NCBI GenBank assembly: GCA_903944555.1
Contig: CAJASG010000187.1
Location: 1-12,678 of the forward strand
DNA: 12,678 bases
From: an uncultured beta proteobacterium
GTDB lineage: Bacteria; Pseudomonadota; Gammaproteobacteria; Burkholderiales; Burkholderiaceae_C
Direction: 5' to 3'
The notes beneath the pieces are model-generated. The model made no database searches and was not told the origin of the DNA. It worked only from the letters and a program-made list of their open reading frames with translations. Position numbers and translations under genes: made by a program. Below, piece after piece: positions 1 through 6,308 of this stretch (within the stretch, counting starts at the first letter, position 1; every line of letters begins with the position of its first letter).

Positions 1-87
1 ACCGGAAATCAGCAGAACAGCTTCCGCCTCGCTATTGCCAAAACAATCGTATTCAATTTCAATTCCGTTCGCTTTAATCTTAGGCAT
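1..87 (-). CDS. Alpha/beta hydrolase, N-terminal 29 residues only (runs off window)
   Basis: The visible product begins MPKIKANGIEIEYDCFGN and continues to a strand ending in VLLISG. This is the usual opening of alpha/beta-hydrolase-fold enzymes: a first beta strand, a G-I-E-[IL]-x-Y turn, and the strand leading to the oxyanion-hole HG region, which lies outside the window. The ATG is at 87-85 and overlaps the 3' end of the upstream MarR gene by 8 bases, so the two are probably translationally coupled and co-transcribed. The catalytic triad is not visible, so the substrate cannot be inferred. The fold assignment rests on a short segment. Confidence 0.7.
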   Translation of the reverse strand, partial: MPKIKANGIEIEYDCFGNSEAEAVLLISG

Positions 88-505
88 GGCGTGGGGTCCT
101 TGCTAGCGTTTCCATTGCTGCAGAAACTGTCGCAACCACAGCGGGCTCGATTAATGCGACGGCTTCGGTGCAAATGCTATCGGCGGTCTCGCGCGCGGTG
201 TTCACCAGCGCACGCCCGGCCGGGCGAAGCACGGCCTGGCGATCTCCATTCGCACCTTCGCGCACCACGAGGCCTATCTTCTCGAGCAAGATCAACTGAC
301 GCAGCACTGCCGATTGGGGCTGCCCCGTCGGCCGCACAAGTTCCGGAATGCTTACCCGACCACCGTCCGCTTGCGCGAGTAAATTCAGTAATGCAAAGTC
401 GTTAAAACTGATGCCATGGTAGAGCCCCAGCTCGTCGTCAAGTTTGCGTTGCAGGCTGGCGTGCGCACGGTGTAGCGCCAAACAGAAGTCGAGATTCTTT
501 TTCAT
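80..505 (-). CDS. MarR-family winged-helix transcriptional regulator
   Basis: The product is 141 residues, a normal MarR length. An N-terminal dimerisation helix (LALHRAHASLQRKLDDELGL) is followed by GISFNDFALLNLLAQ, a helix-turn-helix around residues 50-80 (VSIPELVRPTGQPQSAVLRQ), and a wing with the typical E-K-x-G-L-V-x-R...DRQ..L pattern. I chose the ATG at 505-503: AGGAG lies nine bases upstream, and the ATG overlaps the TGA of the preceding GIY-YIG gene by one base (TGATG). A TTG one codon upstream is also possible. It is the third gene of a four-gene minus-strand unit and is the obvious candidate to bind the paired operators in front of DUF2239 (autoregulation). That link is inference, and the ligand is unknown. 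Confidence 0.88.
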   Translation of the reverse strand: MKKNLDFCLALHRAHASLQRKLDDELGLYHGISFNDFALLNLLAQADGGRVSIPELVRPTGQPQSAVLRQLILLEKIGLVVREGANGDRQAVLRPAGRALVNTARETADSICTEAVALIEPAVVATVSAAMETLARTPRHA

Positions 506-867
506 CAAGGTTTGCTCCTCGGCGCGTCGTAGCCAAGTTCACCGAGACAAGGAATTTCCTGGCGCCACAGGCCAACTAGCATTTCCAATTCCTGTGTGGC
601 ATTGAACGCTGCGTCTTCGCTGGGTTTGACCATGTCGAGTACGTCGAACAGAAAGTTGGTCTCACCGTGCTCGACCCAGTCCTGCGCAAGCCTCGCATTG
701 CGGTGCAGTCCATGCTGCAATTCAAAACGATGTCGGTTGAGTGTGCCCTGTGCGTTCGTACTTCCGGCAACCAGCGCGCGACCCGTGATCTGATTACGGA
801 TCGCATAGACACCGGCTCGGGTTGTCGTCTCCAGATACTGCCGTTTCAATGTCTTATTGTTTGTCAT
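505..867 (-). CDS. GIY-YIG nuclease-family protein
   Basis: The product is about 120 residues. It contains a GIY-YIG-like core: GVYAIRN (the GIY strand), then ALVAGS in place of the second YIG strand, then the family block N-RHRFELQHGLHRN-LAQDW and a C-terminal EVL-like segment (FLFDVLDMV). This matches the compact single-domain GIY-YIG proteins common in bacteria, whose function is not established and which differ from UvrC and homing endonucleases. The N in GSTNAQGTLNR and the R/H of the following helix sit where catalytic residues occur in the superfamily. Two tandem ATGs (870 and 867) are candidates. AAGGA is best spaced for 867. It follows DUF2239 after about 26 bases and overlaps the MarR start, so it is in the same operon. 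Whether it cuts DNA is unknown. Confidence 0.8.
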   Translation of the reverse strand: MTNNKTLKRQYLETTTRAGVYAIRNQITGRALVAGSTNAQGTLNRHRFELQHGLHRNARLAQDWVEHGETNFLFDVLDMVKPSEDAAFNATQELEMLVGLWRQEIPCLGELGYDAPRSKP

Positions 868-893
868 CATCAATCCTTTTTGTTCTAAATGAG

Positions 894-1532
894 TCACGGT
901 GCAAGCGATGGCACTTCTGCCAACGGGAGCGGACAAGCAAGGGACCTGAGGTAATCGCGAACGTCGGTCGGCCAAGCTTCGGTTTGTTGGTGGAACTTTG
1001 CCGCGTCGTTTGCGAACAGTGCACGCGAGGCCTCCTCAAACCCAGCCATATCACCCGCCATGGTGGACATGAAGTGGTACGCACGCTCGTTCGTCTGGCG
1101 TTGCCGGTCTCGATCCACGCTTACCCGACGCGCCTCATCAACCAGTTTCCGCAAAGTCACCGATGCACCGCCACGCTGTGCAGCCAACCAATCCCAGTGG
1201 CGCGGCAGTAACGTGATTTCTCGCGCGACAACCCCAAGCTTTGGGCGGCCACGACCACGTGGCTCACCAGGATCCGCGGAATCAATCAGTGCCGAGTCGG
1301 TTCCCTGAAGCTGGTACCCATCTGGAGGTAGACGTGCCAACATCTCGGCATCGCTTCCTCGAATGTCGATATCGACAACTTGGCCTGTCTGGTCGCAGAA
1401 TGTCAGCAGTGGATTTGGTACGCCGGTCGCCAGGGTGTGTTTCACCGCCAATGCGTTGACCGGCAAGCTGCCAGAGGCGATGCGCTTGTGGCCGTTGAAG
1501 CTGGTGTAGGAAGGAGTAGCGGTATCAGTCAC
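894..1532 (-). CDS. DUF2239 family protein
   Basis: The product is 212 residues, near the normal family size. The family signature is visible: FNGHKRIASGSL near residue 12, a first domain with LLTFCDQTGQVVDIDIRG (about residues 43-60), a proline/arginine-rich linker, and the highly conserved block GRPKLGVVAREITLLPRHW followed by DWLAAQRGGASVTLRKLVDEARR (about 95-135). The function of DUF2239 is unknown. The second block, with a beta strand followed by helices and basic residues, resembles small DNA-binding folds, but this is only an impression. The start is GTG at 1532, the only common start codon before an in-frame stop, and it has a poor Shine-Dalgarno sequence. It is the first gene of the operon, about 28 bases downstream of the predicted transcription start. 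Downstream are the GIY-YIG, MarR and hydrolase genes. Confidence 0.88.
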   Translation of the reverse strand: MTDTATPSYTSFNGHKRIASGSLPVNALAVKHTLATGVPNPLLTFCDQTGQVVDIDIRGSDAEMLARLPPDGYQLQGTDSALIDSADPGEPRGRGRPKLGVVAREITLLPRHWDWLAAQRGGASVTLRKLVDEARRVSVDRDRQRQTNERAYHFMSTMAGDMAGFEEASRALFANDAAKFHQQTEAWPTDVRDYLRSLACPLPLAEVPSLAP

Positions 1533-1565
1533 AGTGAAATCAGTCTTGAATTGGATGGATATGCG

Positions 1566-1611
1566 AATAATACCCGGGTTAAATTAACATGTCAATAACA
1601 CCCGGGTGAAA
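1566..1611. promoter_or_regulatory. Pair of ACCCGGGT-centred operators
   Basis: Two 18-base direct repeats, AATAATACCCGGGTTAAA (1566-1583) and AATAACACCCGGGTGAAA (1594-1611), match at 16 of 18 positions and start 28 bases apart. Each has a palindromic core: ACCCGGGT at 1572-1579 and CACCCGGGTG at 1599-1608. One covers the -10 element and the other abuts the -35. This geometry is typical for repression by a dimer, and the operon's MarR protein is the likeliest ligand. I do not recognise the motif from a characterised regulon. Confidence 0.72.
1567..1595 (-). promoter_or_regulatory. Near-consensus sigma70 promoter of the DUF2239 operon
   Basis: On the minus strand a perfect TTGACA (1595-1590) is separated by exactly 17 bases from TATTAT (1572-1567). 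The predicted start point is near 1560, giving a leader of about 28 bases to the GTG at 1532. The last bases of the spacer and the start of the -10 are part of an ACCCGGGT palindrome, and a second copy lies just upstream of the -35, so the promoter should be strong but repressible. Confidence 0.8.
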
Positions 1612-1962
1612 ATTGATGGTCGTGCTTTGTGATTAACGCGTCGGTACTGCCAAGGCCCCCCGTCTTGCTCGACAACACCGAAGTGAGTCAACTTCATGCG
1701 CCAATTCGGTCAGCGCCCACAGGGGGATTCCGCTTCACCTGTTAGCCAGTGTGTTCGGGCAGTCCTGCCAACTCCGCTGTGTCCGACCAAACCAATGGGT
1801 GGACTACACAGACATGAAACTGGGCAACCCTAAAGCGGGCATTGGCGAATACCCTGTATCGCACGCACATCGCATGGGCGCGGCATTGATCAGCCGCAGA
1901 TTGTGGCGTTTGAGGCCCGGTTGGCAGTCCATGCACGCACACAGAGGTTATTTTCGTCATGG
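1612..1962. other. Non-coding, apparently decayed stretch
   Basis: No frame gives a recognisable protein, convincing start site or domain. Short open frames exist on both strands but lack family motifs and ribosome binding sites. Because it precedes a transposase fragment and a truncated EAL gene, it is probably eroded insertion-element or gene debris, but I cannot name its origin. Confidence 0.5.
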
Positions 1963-2103
1963 AGCGCTGGCTACCCTTGCCCAGGCGGACAACGTGCCAT
2001 ACATCGATTCACGCGGCACGAGGCAGGATTACAGATACGAAGCTACTGGACCAGTGCGTGCCCTCAATGTCCCATCAAGGTCAAATGCACGCCACGCGAA
2101 TAG
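1963..2103 (+). pseudogene. Transposase fragment (IS1182-like)
   Basis: One plus-strand frame encodes GYPCPGGQ, then an R-F-T-x-x-E-x-G segment, then SYWTSACPQCPIKVKCTP before a TAG at 2101. This resembles the cysteine-rich CPAGQ...YxSxxCxxCPLKxxCTP region in the middle of IS1182-type DDE transposases. The N-terminal domain and the whole C-terminal catalytic region are missing, and no terminal inverted repeats were found, so it is a dead remnant. The assignment rests on this short motif. Confidence 0.45.
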
Positions 2104-2114
2104 CTGAAACGCCT

Positions 2115-2348
2115 TTCATTGGACAAATTTTTGTAAAAGGCAGCTTGACGGATGCTAACGATGCAGCAATCGCCAAGATGGTCATTGCCTTGGCAGGAAG
2201 TTTGGGACTTGCCGTGGTTGCTGAGGGAGTTGAAACCGCGCCGCAATGGCACTTCCTTGCATTGCAGGGATGCCAGATGTATCAGGGATACCTATTCAGC
2301 AAGCCGATCCCGGTGAAGGAATTTGAGGAATTCGCAACCCGGATCTGA
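2115..2348 (+). pseudogene. EAL-domain (c-di-GMP phosphodiesterase) C-terminal fragment
   Basis: About 77 codons encode the end of an EAL domain: FVKG, then LTDANDAAIAKMVIALAGSL, GLAVVAEGVET, GCQMYQGYLFSKPIP and an F-E-x-F-like end. The AEGVET glutamate is retained, but the position of the upstream K-I-D motif reads F-I-G, so the metal-binding aspartate is lost. The EAL, DDFG and N-terminal sensory parts are absent, so it cannot hydrolyse c-di-GMP. The homology begins immediately after the transposase fragment ends, which suggests a deletion following an insertion. The reading frame is still open to the natural stop at 2346, so decay is recent or incomplete. Confidence 0.8.
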
Positions 2349-2379
2349 TGAGGATTACGCAACAGACTGTGTATTGTTA

Positions 2380-2412
2380 CTGGGGCCCCGGGTCGAAAGC
2401 CTTGGTCCCCAG
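2380..2412. terminator. Possible hairpin downstream of gor
   Basis: CTGGGG at 2380-2385 pairs with CCCCAG at 2407-2412, and further GC pairs are possible inside. It lies about 45 bases beyond the gor stop and also beyond the EAL stub on the other strand. No T-tract follows on either strand, so intrinsic termination is uncertain. Confidence 0.3.
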
Positions 2413-2456
2413 CGTTCGCATGCTCGTGCGCAAGGGAAATTGGAACCTTGTTGAGG

Positions 2457-3845
2457 TTAAGTGCAAATCAATCCGCCCTGTCGTTTGACGACTTTGTCGC
2501 GCATAGTCACAAACTCTTCCGCCGCCGATGGATGCAGCGCCACGGTCGCGTCGAAATCGGCTTTGGTGGCACCCATGCGTATGGCGATAGCCAGACCCTG
2601 GATGATCTCTGGCGCGTCGGTGCCCACCATGTGCGCACCCAGCACCCGCTGGCTCGCGCTGTCCACGATGAGCTTCATGAGGGTGCGTTCGTCACGCCCC
2701 GACAAGCTGTGGCGCATATTTTTGAATCTGCTGGTGTAGACATCAATTTCACCATATTGCGAAAGTGCCCTTTCTTCAGTCAGCCCCACGGTGCCCACGG
2801 GTGGTTGACTGAACACCGCAGAAGGCACGGTGGTGAGGTCTGCTGTTACTGGCGCAAGGCCAAACAGCGTCTGTGCCAGAGCCGCGCCCTCACGGATCGC
2901 CACAGGGGTCAATGTGATGCGATTGGTGACATCGCCCACAGCGTGAACACTGTCGATATTGGTCTTTCCGAAGGCATCCACCTTGACGCCGCCAGAACTA
3001 TCCATAGCGACCCCGAGCGCTTCCAGACCTAGCCCTTGGGTGTTTGGCAATCGCCCCGTGGCATACAGGACTGCATCCACCTTGATGGTAGGCGCTGCTG
3101 AGTCGGCAAAGTCAACGCGCAGCGATCCGTCGGGCAACTTCTCAATTTTGGCCACATTCTGGCGCAGCAACACCGAGATCCCCTTTTTGATCATCTCGGC
3201 TTGCAGGTGCGCACGAATGTCAACATCAAAGCCACGCAGCACCTGGTCACCCCGGTAACCCAGGGTCACTTTCGCGCCCATCCCATTGAGAATGCCTGCA
3301 AATTCCACCGCGATGTAGCCCCCGCCGACGACAAGTACGCGGCGCGGAAGTTCGGGCAGATCAAAGATTTCGTTGGACGTGATGGCGTGCCCAATCCCTG
3401 GGATTGTCGGCATGAATGGCGTGCCACCGGTAGCGATCAGGATGTGCTCTGCAGTGATACGTTGGCCATCTACAACCACTGTGTGCGGGTCTACCAAGCG
3501 GGCACTTCCGTGCAAAATGCTTACGTTAGAGCCGACAAGGTTATCCTCGTAAAGTCCACTTAAACGGGATATTTCCCCGTCCTTGGCAGCAATCAACTTG
3601 GGCCAGGAAAACTCGACAGGCGGAACGCTCCAGCCAAACCCGTTTGCATCGGCAAAGTCCTCTGCAAAGTGTGCCGCGTAGACCAGCAGTTTCTTCGGCA
3701 CGCAACCGCGAATGACGCAGGTTCCCCCATACCGATGGCTCTCTGCGATGGCTGTGCGTGCGCCGAGACTGGATGCGATACGAGCAGCGCGCACACCACC
3801 AGATCCGCCTCCGATAACAAAGAGTTGGTAGTCATATGAGTTCAT
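2457..3845 (-). CDS. gor: Glutathione-disulfide reductase
   Basis: This 462-residue cytosolic flavoenzyme reduces GSSG to GSH with NADPH. Family motifs occur in order: the FAD Rossmann GGGSGG at 12-17; the redox disulfide in GGTCVIRGCVPKK with Cys43 and Cys48; the NADPH site GGGYIAVEFAG at 174-184; Arg198 and Arg204, which equate to the arginines conferring NADPH preference in E. coli Gor; an ATGRLPNT segment; and the C-terminal HPSAAEE with His438 and Glu443, the catalytic dyad of the partner subunit. The GGTCVIRGC form is the type found in many proteobacteria and plants. I chose the ATG at 3845 because GGAGA sits about seven bases upstream and the FAD motif follows directly. The upstream DUF2917 gene ends 20 bases earlier, so both probably share the LysR-type promoter near 4360. 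All catalytic residues are present. Confidence 0.96.
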   Translation of the reverse strand: MNSYDYQLFVIGGGSGGVRAARIASSLGARTAIAESHRYGGTCVIRGCVPKKLLVYAAHFAEDFADANGFGWSVPPVEFSWPKLIAAKDGEISRLSGLYEDNLVGSNVSILHGSARLVDPHTVVVDGQRITAEHILIATGGTPFMPTIPGIGHAITSNEIFDLPELPRRVLVVGGGYIAVEFAGILNGMGAKVTLGYRGDQVLRGFDVDIRAHLQAEMIKKGISVLLRQNVAKIEKLPDGSLRVDFADSAAPTIKVDAVLYATGRLPNTQGLGLEALGVAMDSSGGVKVDAFGKTNIDSVHAVGDVTNRITLTPVAIREGAALAQTLFGLAPVTADLTTVPSAVFSQPPVGTVGLTEERALSQYGEIDVYTSRFKNMRHSLSGRDERTLMKLIVDSASQRVLGAHMVGTDAPEIIQGLAIAIRMGATKADFDATVALHPSAAEEFVTMRDKVVKRQGGLICT

Positions 3846-3864
3846 TGCTTGTCTCCGATTAATG

Positions 3865-4278
3865 CTAATTGGGAATGCGTTGAATGAGTAGCGCGACTGC
3901 CAACTTCTTCGCACCACGAACGACCTCAGACGCAGACTGCACCACCGCATCTTGCCAACGGTCGTTTTCCTGACTCGTTTTGGTATCTTCCCAAATCAGA
4001 TGGGTACTTTTGCCGGTACCAATTGGCCATAATTCGATGAGCACTCTTTGCATGGCATCTAACGCCACGCCCTTACCGGGACCAATCAATATGTCACCCG
4101 GTTCAATCTCCGGGCACCACCGCAGTGGCGGTAGCTCCGTGGCAGGACGCAAACTGAACCAGGCCCTTCCGGACGTGACGCGCAGTAAGCCCGTTGTTTC
4201 AGGACAGACAAATTGTGCCTTGCCTCGGACCATGGACCACGAAACAGAGGGCGTTGGCTTGTATGTATCGAGATGCAC
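3865..4278 (-). CDS. DUF2917 domain protein
   Basis: The product is about 137 residues. The DUF2917 pattern is visible: a short beta-rich, cupin-like segment with LLRVTSGRAWFSL, then E-P-G-D-I-L-I-GPGKGV-LDA (about residues 30-85), followed by a less conserved tail. The family is frequent in Burkholderiales and its biochemical role is unknown. Start choice: GTG at 4278 has AGGAG with six-base spacing. An in-frame ATG at 4329 (protein beginning MQFIRPL) has no ribosome site, but its ATGCAATT sequence and distance from the predicted transcription start match those of the methyltransferase gene, so the longer 154-residue form remains possible. It precedes gor by 20 bases and is the first gene after the duplicated LysR-type promoter. 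Confidence 0.75.
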   Translation of the reverse strand: MHLDTYKPTPSVSWSMVRGKAQFVCPETTGLLRVTSGRAWFSLRPATELPPLRWCPEIEPGDILIGPGKGVALDAMQRVLIELWPIGTGKSTHLIWEDTKTSQENDRWQDAVVQSASEVVRGAKKLAVALLIQRIPN

Positions 4279-4351
4279 GCTGGGCTCCTGAGTTTGATTG
4301 AGACCCCGCAGAGGTCGAATGAATTGCATTGCTTGGGAAATGCAGCAATGT

Positions 4352-4418
4352 GCATGTCTGAATCGTATTTCCCTGGCTGCTGTTGCGGAAGGCGCTCTGT
4401 CTGCACTTCATTGATGCA
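4352..4418 (-). promoter_or_regulatory. LysR-type promoter/operator of DUF2917-gor
   Basis: Read on the minus strand, TGCA-N9-TGCA (4418-4402) is followed 11 bases later by TTCCGC, a 17-base spacer and TACGAT (4367-4362). The predicted start is near 4355 and the operator centre is near -55, the usual location of an LTTR recognition site. The whole element aligns without gaps over 67 bases (about 63% identity by my count) with the methyltransferase promoter at 8545-8611, so it appears to be a duplicated cassette. The weak -35 agrees with activator dependence. Confidence 0.65.
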
Positions 4419-4452
4419 TTTGACGCCTCATGCAAAGCCTGTGGTCGCCACT

Positions 4453-4486
4453 GCAATGGATACAGCTCTGAGCTCATATCCATTGC
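4453..4486. terminator. Strong hairpin after the GST operon
   Basis: GCAATGGATA (4453-4462) and TATCCATTGC (4477-4486) are perfect 10-base inverted arms, and the loop contains a second AGCT/AGCT stem. It lies six bases past the GST stop codon. There is no T-run after it, so it may be a factor-assisted terminator or an mRNA 3'-end stabiliser rather than a classical intrinsic terminator. It separates the two LysR-controlled units. Confidence 0.5.
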
Positions 4487-4492
4487 CATGTG

Positions 4493-5197
4493 TTAGCGGC
4501 GCATGGGAATGTCCAGGCCTCTTGCGACCGCCGGTCTGGCAACGAAGTGGTCCAAGCTGCGCAGCACAAAGGGGAAATCATGAATGGCCACCAATTCACC
4601 CGCGTTGTAGGAACCGACCAGGTTGCGCACCCAGGGGAAGATGGCGATGTCAGCGATGGTGTACGTATCGCCCATGATCCAGTCGCGGGTTGCCAGGCGC
4701 GCATTCAATACGCCTAGCAACCGTTTTGACTCCACCACATAGCGGTCGCGTGGCCGTTTGTCTTCATAGTCCTTGCCCGCAAACTTGTGGAAGAAGCCGA
4801 GCTGTCCAAACATCGGGCCAATGCCTCCCATCTGAAACATTAGCCACTGTATCGTCTCGTAGCGCAAGGCAGGATCGGTCGGTAGCAACTGGCCGGTCTT
4901 CGCCGCCAGATAGAACAGAATGGCACCCGATTCAAACAAGGCAAGTGGACGGTCTCCTGGACCACTTGGGTCCAATAGGGCGGGTATCTTGTTGTTCGGG
5001 TTGAGTGACAGAAATTCCTCGCTGAACTGGTCCTCGTTTGCAAAGTCCACCAGATGCGCCTCATACGGCAGACCGGTTTCTTCTAGCATGATGGACACCT
5101 TGACGCCATTGGGTGTGGGCAATGAGTAGAGCTGGATCGCGTCAGGCCGCGTGGCAGGCCATCTTTGGGTGATGGGAAAGTTCGTCAGGTCTGTCAT
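4493..5197 (-). CDS. Glutathione S-transferase, YfcG/YghU-like
   Basis: The product is 234 residues. The N-terminal thioredoxin-like domain has LYSLPTPNGVKVSIMLEE, with the TPN motif that replaces the catalytic Tyr/Ser in YfcG/YghU (nu-class) enzymes, then NNKIPALLDP and the glutathione-binding LFESGAILFYLA. The C-terminal helical domain has QWL-FQMGGIGPMFGQ, ES-RLLGVLN and YTIADIAIFPW. E. coli YfcG and YghU have disulfide-bond reductase activity on small disulfides and little classical transferase activity, so a GSH-dependent reductase role is likely. The ATG at 5197 has AAGGA upstream. It is the last gene of the methyltransferase-led operon, 50 bases after the flavin-reductase gene. It sits well with glutathione reductase encoded next door. 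Confidence 0.92.
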   Translation of the reverse strand: MTDLTNFPITQRWPATRPDAIQLYSLPTPNGVKVSIMLEETGLPYEAHLVDFANEDQFSEEFLSLNPNNKIPALLDPSGPGDRPLALFESGAILFYLAAKTGQLLPTDPALRYETIQWLMFQMGGIGPMFGQLGFFHKFAGKDYEDKRPRDRYVVESKRLLGVLNARLATRDWIMGDTYTIADIAIFPWVRNLVGSYNAGELVAIHDFPFVLRSLDHFVARPAVARGLDIPMRR

Positions 5198-5247
5198 GGT
5201 GTCCTTATGGGTATCGTGGGAAGGAAATGTGTTCCCGGTGCAACTAT

Positions 5248-6015
5248 CTAGGTTCGGAAATGGGAAGTTCCGCGCTTCCAATAAATTTTGGAATGGATCC
5301 GGGCTTCTTCCAACGTCCATCTTTCGCTCAGCAGTTTGCGTGCCGCCACCACTGTGCGCGACTCGCCAGCCATCCAAACTTGGCAATGGCCCAAGGAAGC
5401 AGGCAGGTTGTTGAATGCGATTTCCAATGCGCCCGATTCGTTCGGGGCATCTTCCGCGGAACTTATCCAATTCACGCGGACATGGGGTGCTGCAACCAGT
5501 GTTTCGTGCTCAGCTGGGTGTTCCACCACAATCAGTGCCTCAACTGGCAGGTCAGAAGGCACATGGGTCAGGATTGCCTGGATAGCAGACAGGGCGGTGC
5601 TGTCACCAATCAAAAGCAACCGCTTCGCATCGGGAAGCAAGTTGAAACCGCCGTCGCGCGGACCTGCGAATGTAACCGCATCCCCAACTTTTGCAGCTTG
5701 CGCCCACAGCGAAACCGCCCCTGTCTTGTGAATGACAAAGTCAACAACAAAAGTTCCCTCATCGAGATCAAATGTTCGCAGTGTGTATGCGCGCCCTACA
5801 CAGCCCCCTGCCGGAGTTGGCACAAACAACTTGATCCAATTGCCTGGCCGCTGGGCCGCGCCAATACGGAGAAAGGCGGCCACATCTGCGCCGCTGAACG
5901 TGATACGGATGCGCTTCGCATTGAGCTTCACACACGCAGACACGATAGCCGACATTTGCAGGCCCATATTGCCGACACCAGGCCCTTGAACGACTGTTAG
6001 CGCGGGCACCATCAT
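5248..6015 (-). CDS. Siderophore-interacting protein-type FAD reductase
   Basis: The product is about 255 residues, the normal length for the SIP/ViuB ferric-siderophore reductase family. The N-terminal FAD-binding barrel contains RAYTLR (75-80) and VDFVIHKTGAVSLWAQAAKVGD (about 92-112). The C-terminal nucleotide-binding domain starts with LLLIGDSTALSAI and contains VWMAGES (213-219) before a typical K-I-Y-W-K-R-G end. Known members use NAD(P)H or ferredoxin to reduce ferric siderophores, while others reduce flavins or quinones. No siderophore genes are visible here, so the substrate is uncertain. The start (6015, or 6012) overlaps the stop of the preceding efflux-protein remnant (ATGA), which implies translational coupling. 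The remnant may persist partly for this reason. Confidence 0.88.
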   Translation of the reverse strand: MMVPALTVVQGPGVGNMGLQMSAIVSACVKLNAKRIRITFSGADVAAFLRIGAAQRPGNWIKLFVPTPAGGCVGRAYTLRTFDLDEGTFVVDFVIHKTGAVSLWAQAAKVGDAVTFAGPRDGGFNLLPDAKRLLLIGDSTALSAIQAILTHVPSDLPVEALIVVEHPAEHETLVAAPHVRVNWISSAEDAPNESGALEIAFNNLPASLGHCQVWMAGESRTVVAARKLLSERWTLEEARIHSKIYWKRGTSHFRT

Positions 6016-6308
6016 TTTTTGGCGACCTCAGCGACGTCGAAACCACCCGCCATGGCGACGTAGCAACGTGCAGTGGCTATGGCCAGATCCCGTTTGGCGA
6101 TCACAACTTGTTCAGTGGATGCCAGCGCTGTTCGATCAGACTCCAAAACGCCCCGCAGACTTTCGACGCCTTCCCGGTAGCGGATTCGTGTCAAGCGGGC
6201 ACTCTCTTGCGCAAGACGGTGGGCCGATTGCAAATCTTCGTTACAAGTGCTGGCGCGGGCAGTACCGCAAGAATCAGTATCGGGGGGGGAAGGATGATGA
6301 GTTTTCAT
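6012..6308 (-). pseudogene. Outer-membrane efflux protein remnant, internally deleted
   Basis: This is a 98-codon open frame. Residues from about 28 onward (LAQESARLTRIRYREGVES, then LRGVLESDRTAL, ending near YVAMAGGF) match the last coiled-coil and beta-strand segment of NodT/TolC-type outer-membrane factors, which are normally about 450-500 residues. Almost all of the barrel and periplasmic tunnel is missing. The start codon region is also original: after a run of eight C (6282-6289), the alternative frame reads as a hydrophobic signal-peptide-like stretch (ILILAVLPAPALV). The likely history is a large internal deletion plus a frame change at the C-run. It overlaps MFS at its start and SIP at its end by four bases each. 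It is almost certainly non-functional as a channel. Confidence 0.8.

Noticed and set aside
704..719. TGCA-N8-TGCA inside the GIY-YIG gene
   Set aside because: The spacing is wrong, it is inside coding sequence and it lacks the AGCG and ACGC flanks.
1751..2107. 118-codon open frame on the plus strand
   Set aside because: It has no ribosome site and no recognisable motif, and it overlaps the transposase remnant in another frame. Composition alone explains the opening.
2448..3032. 194-codon open frame antisense to gor
   Set aside because: gor has all its catalytic motifs on the other strand. The antisense frame has no family features and is a shadow of biased codon use.
4341..4354. TGCA-N6-TGCA in the DUF2917 leader
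   Set aside because: The spacing differs from the N9 of the three conserved operators and the flanks do not match, so I did not count it as another LysR site.
5227..6000. 257-codon open frame antisense to the SIP-type reductase
   Set aside because: The minus strand encodes a full-length family member with its FAD motif. The plus-strand product is cysteine-rich and unstructured-looking, with no domain.
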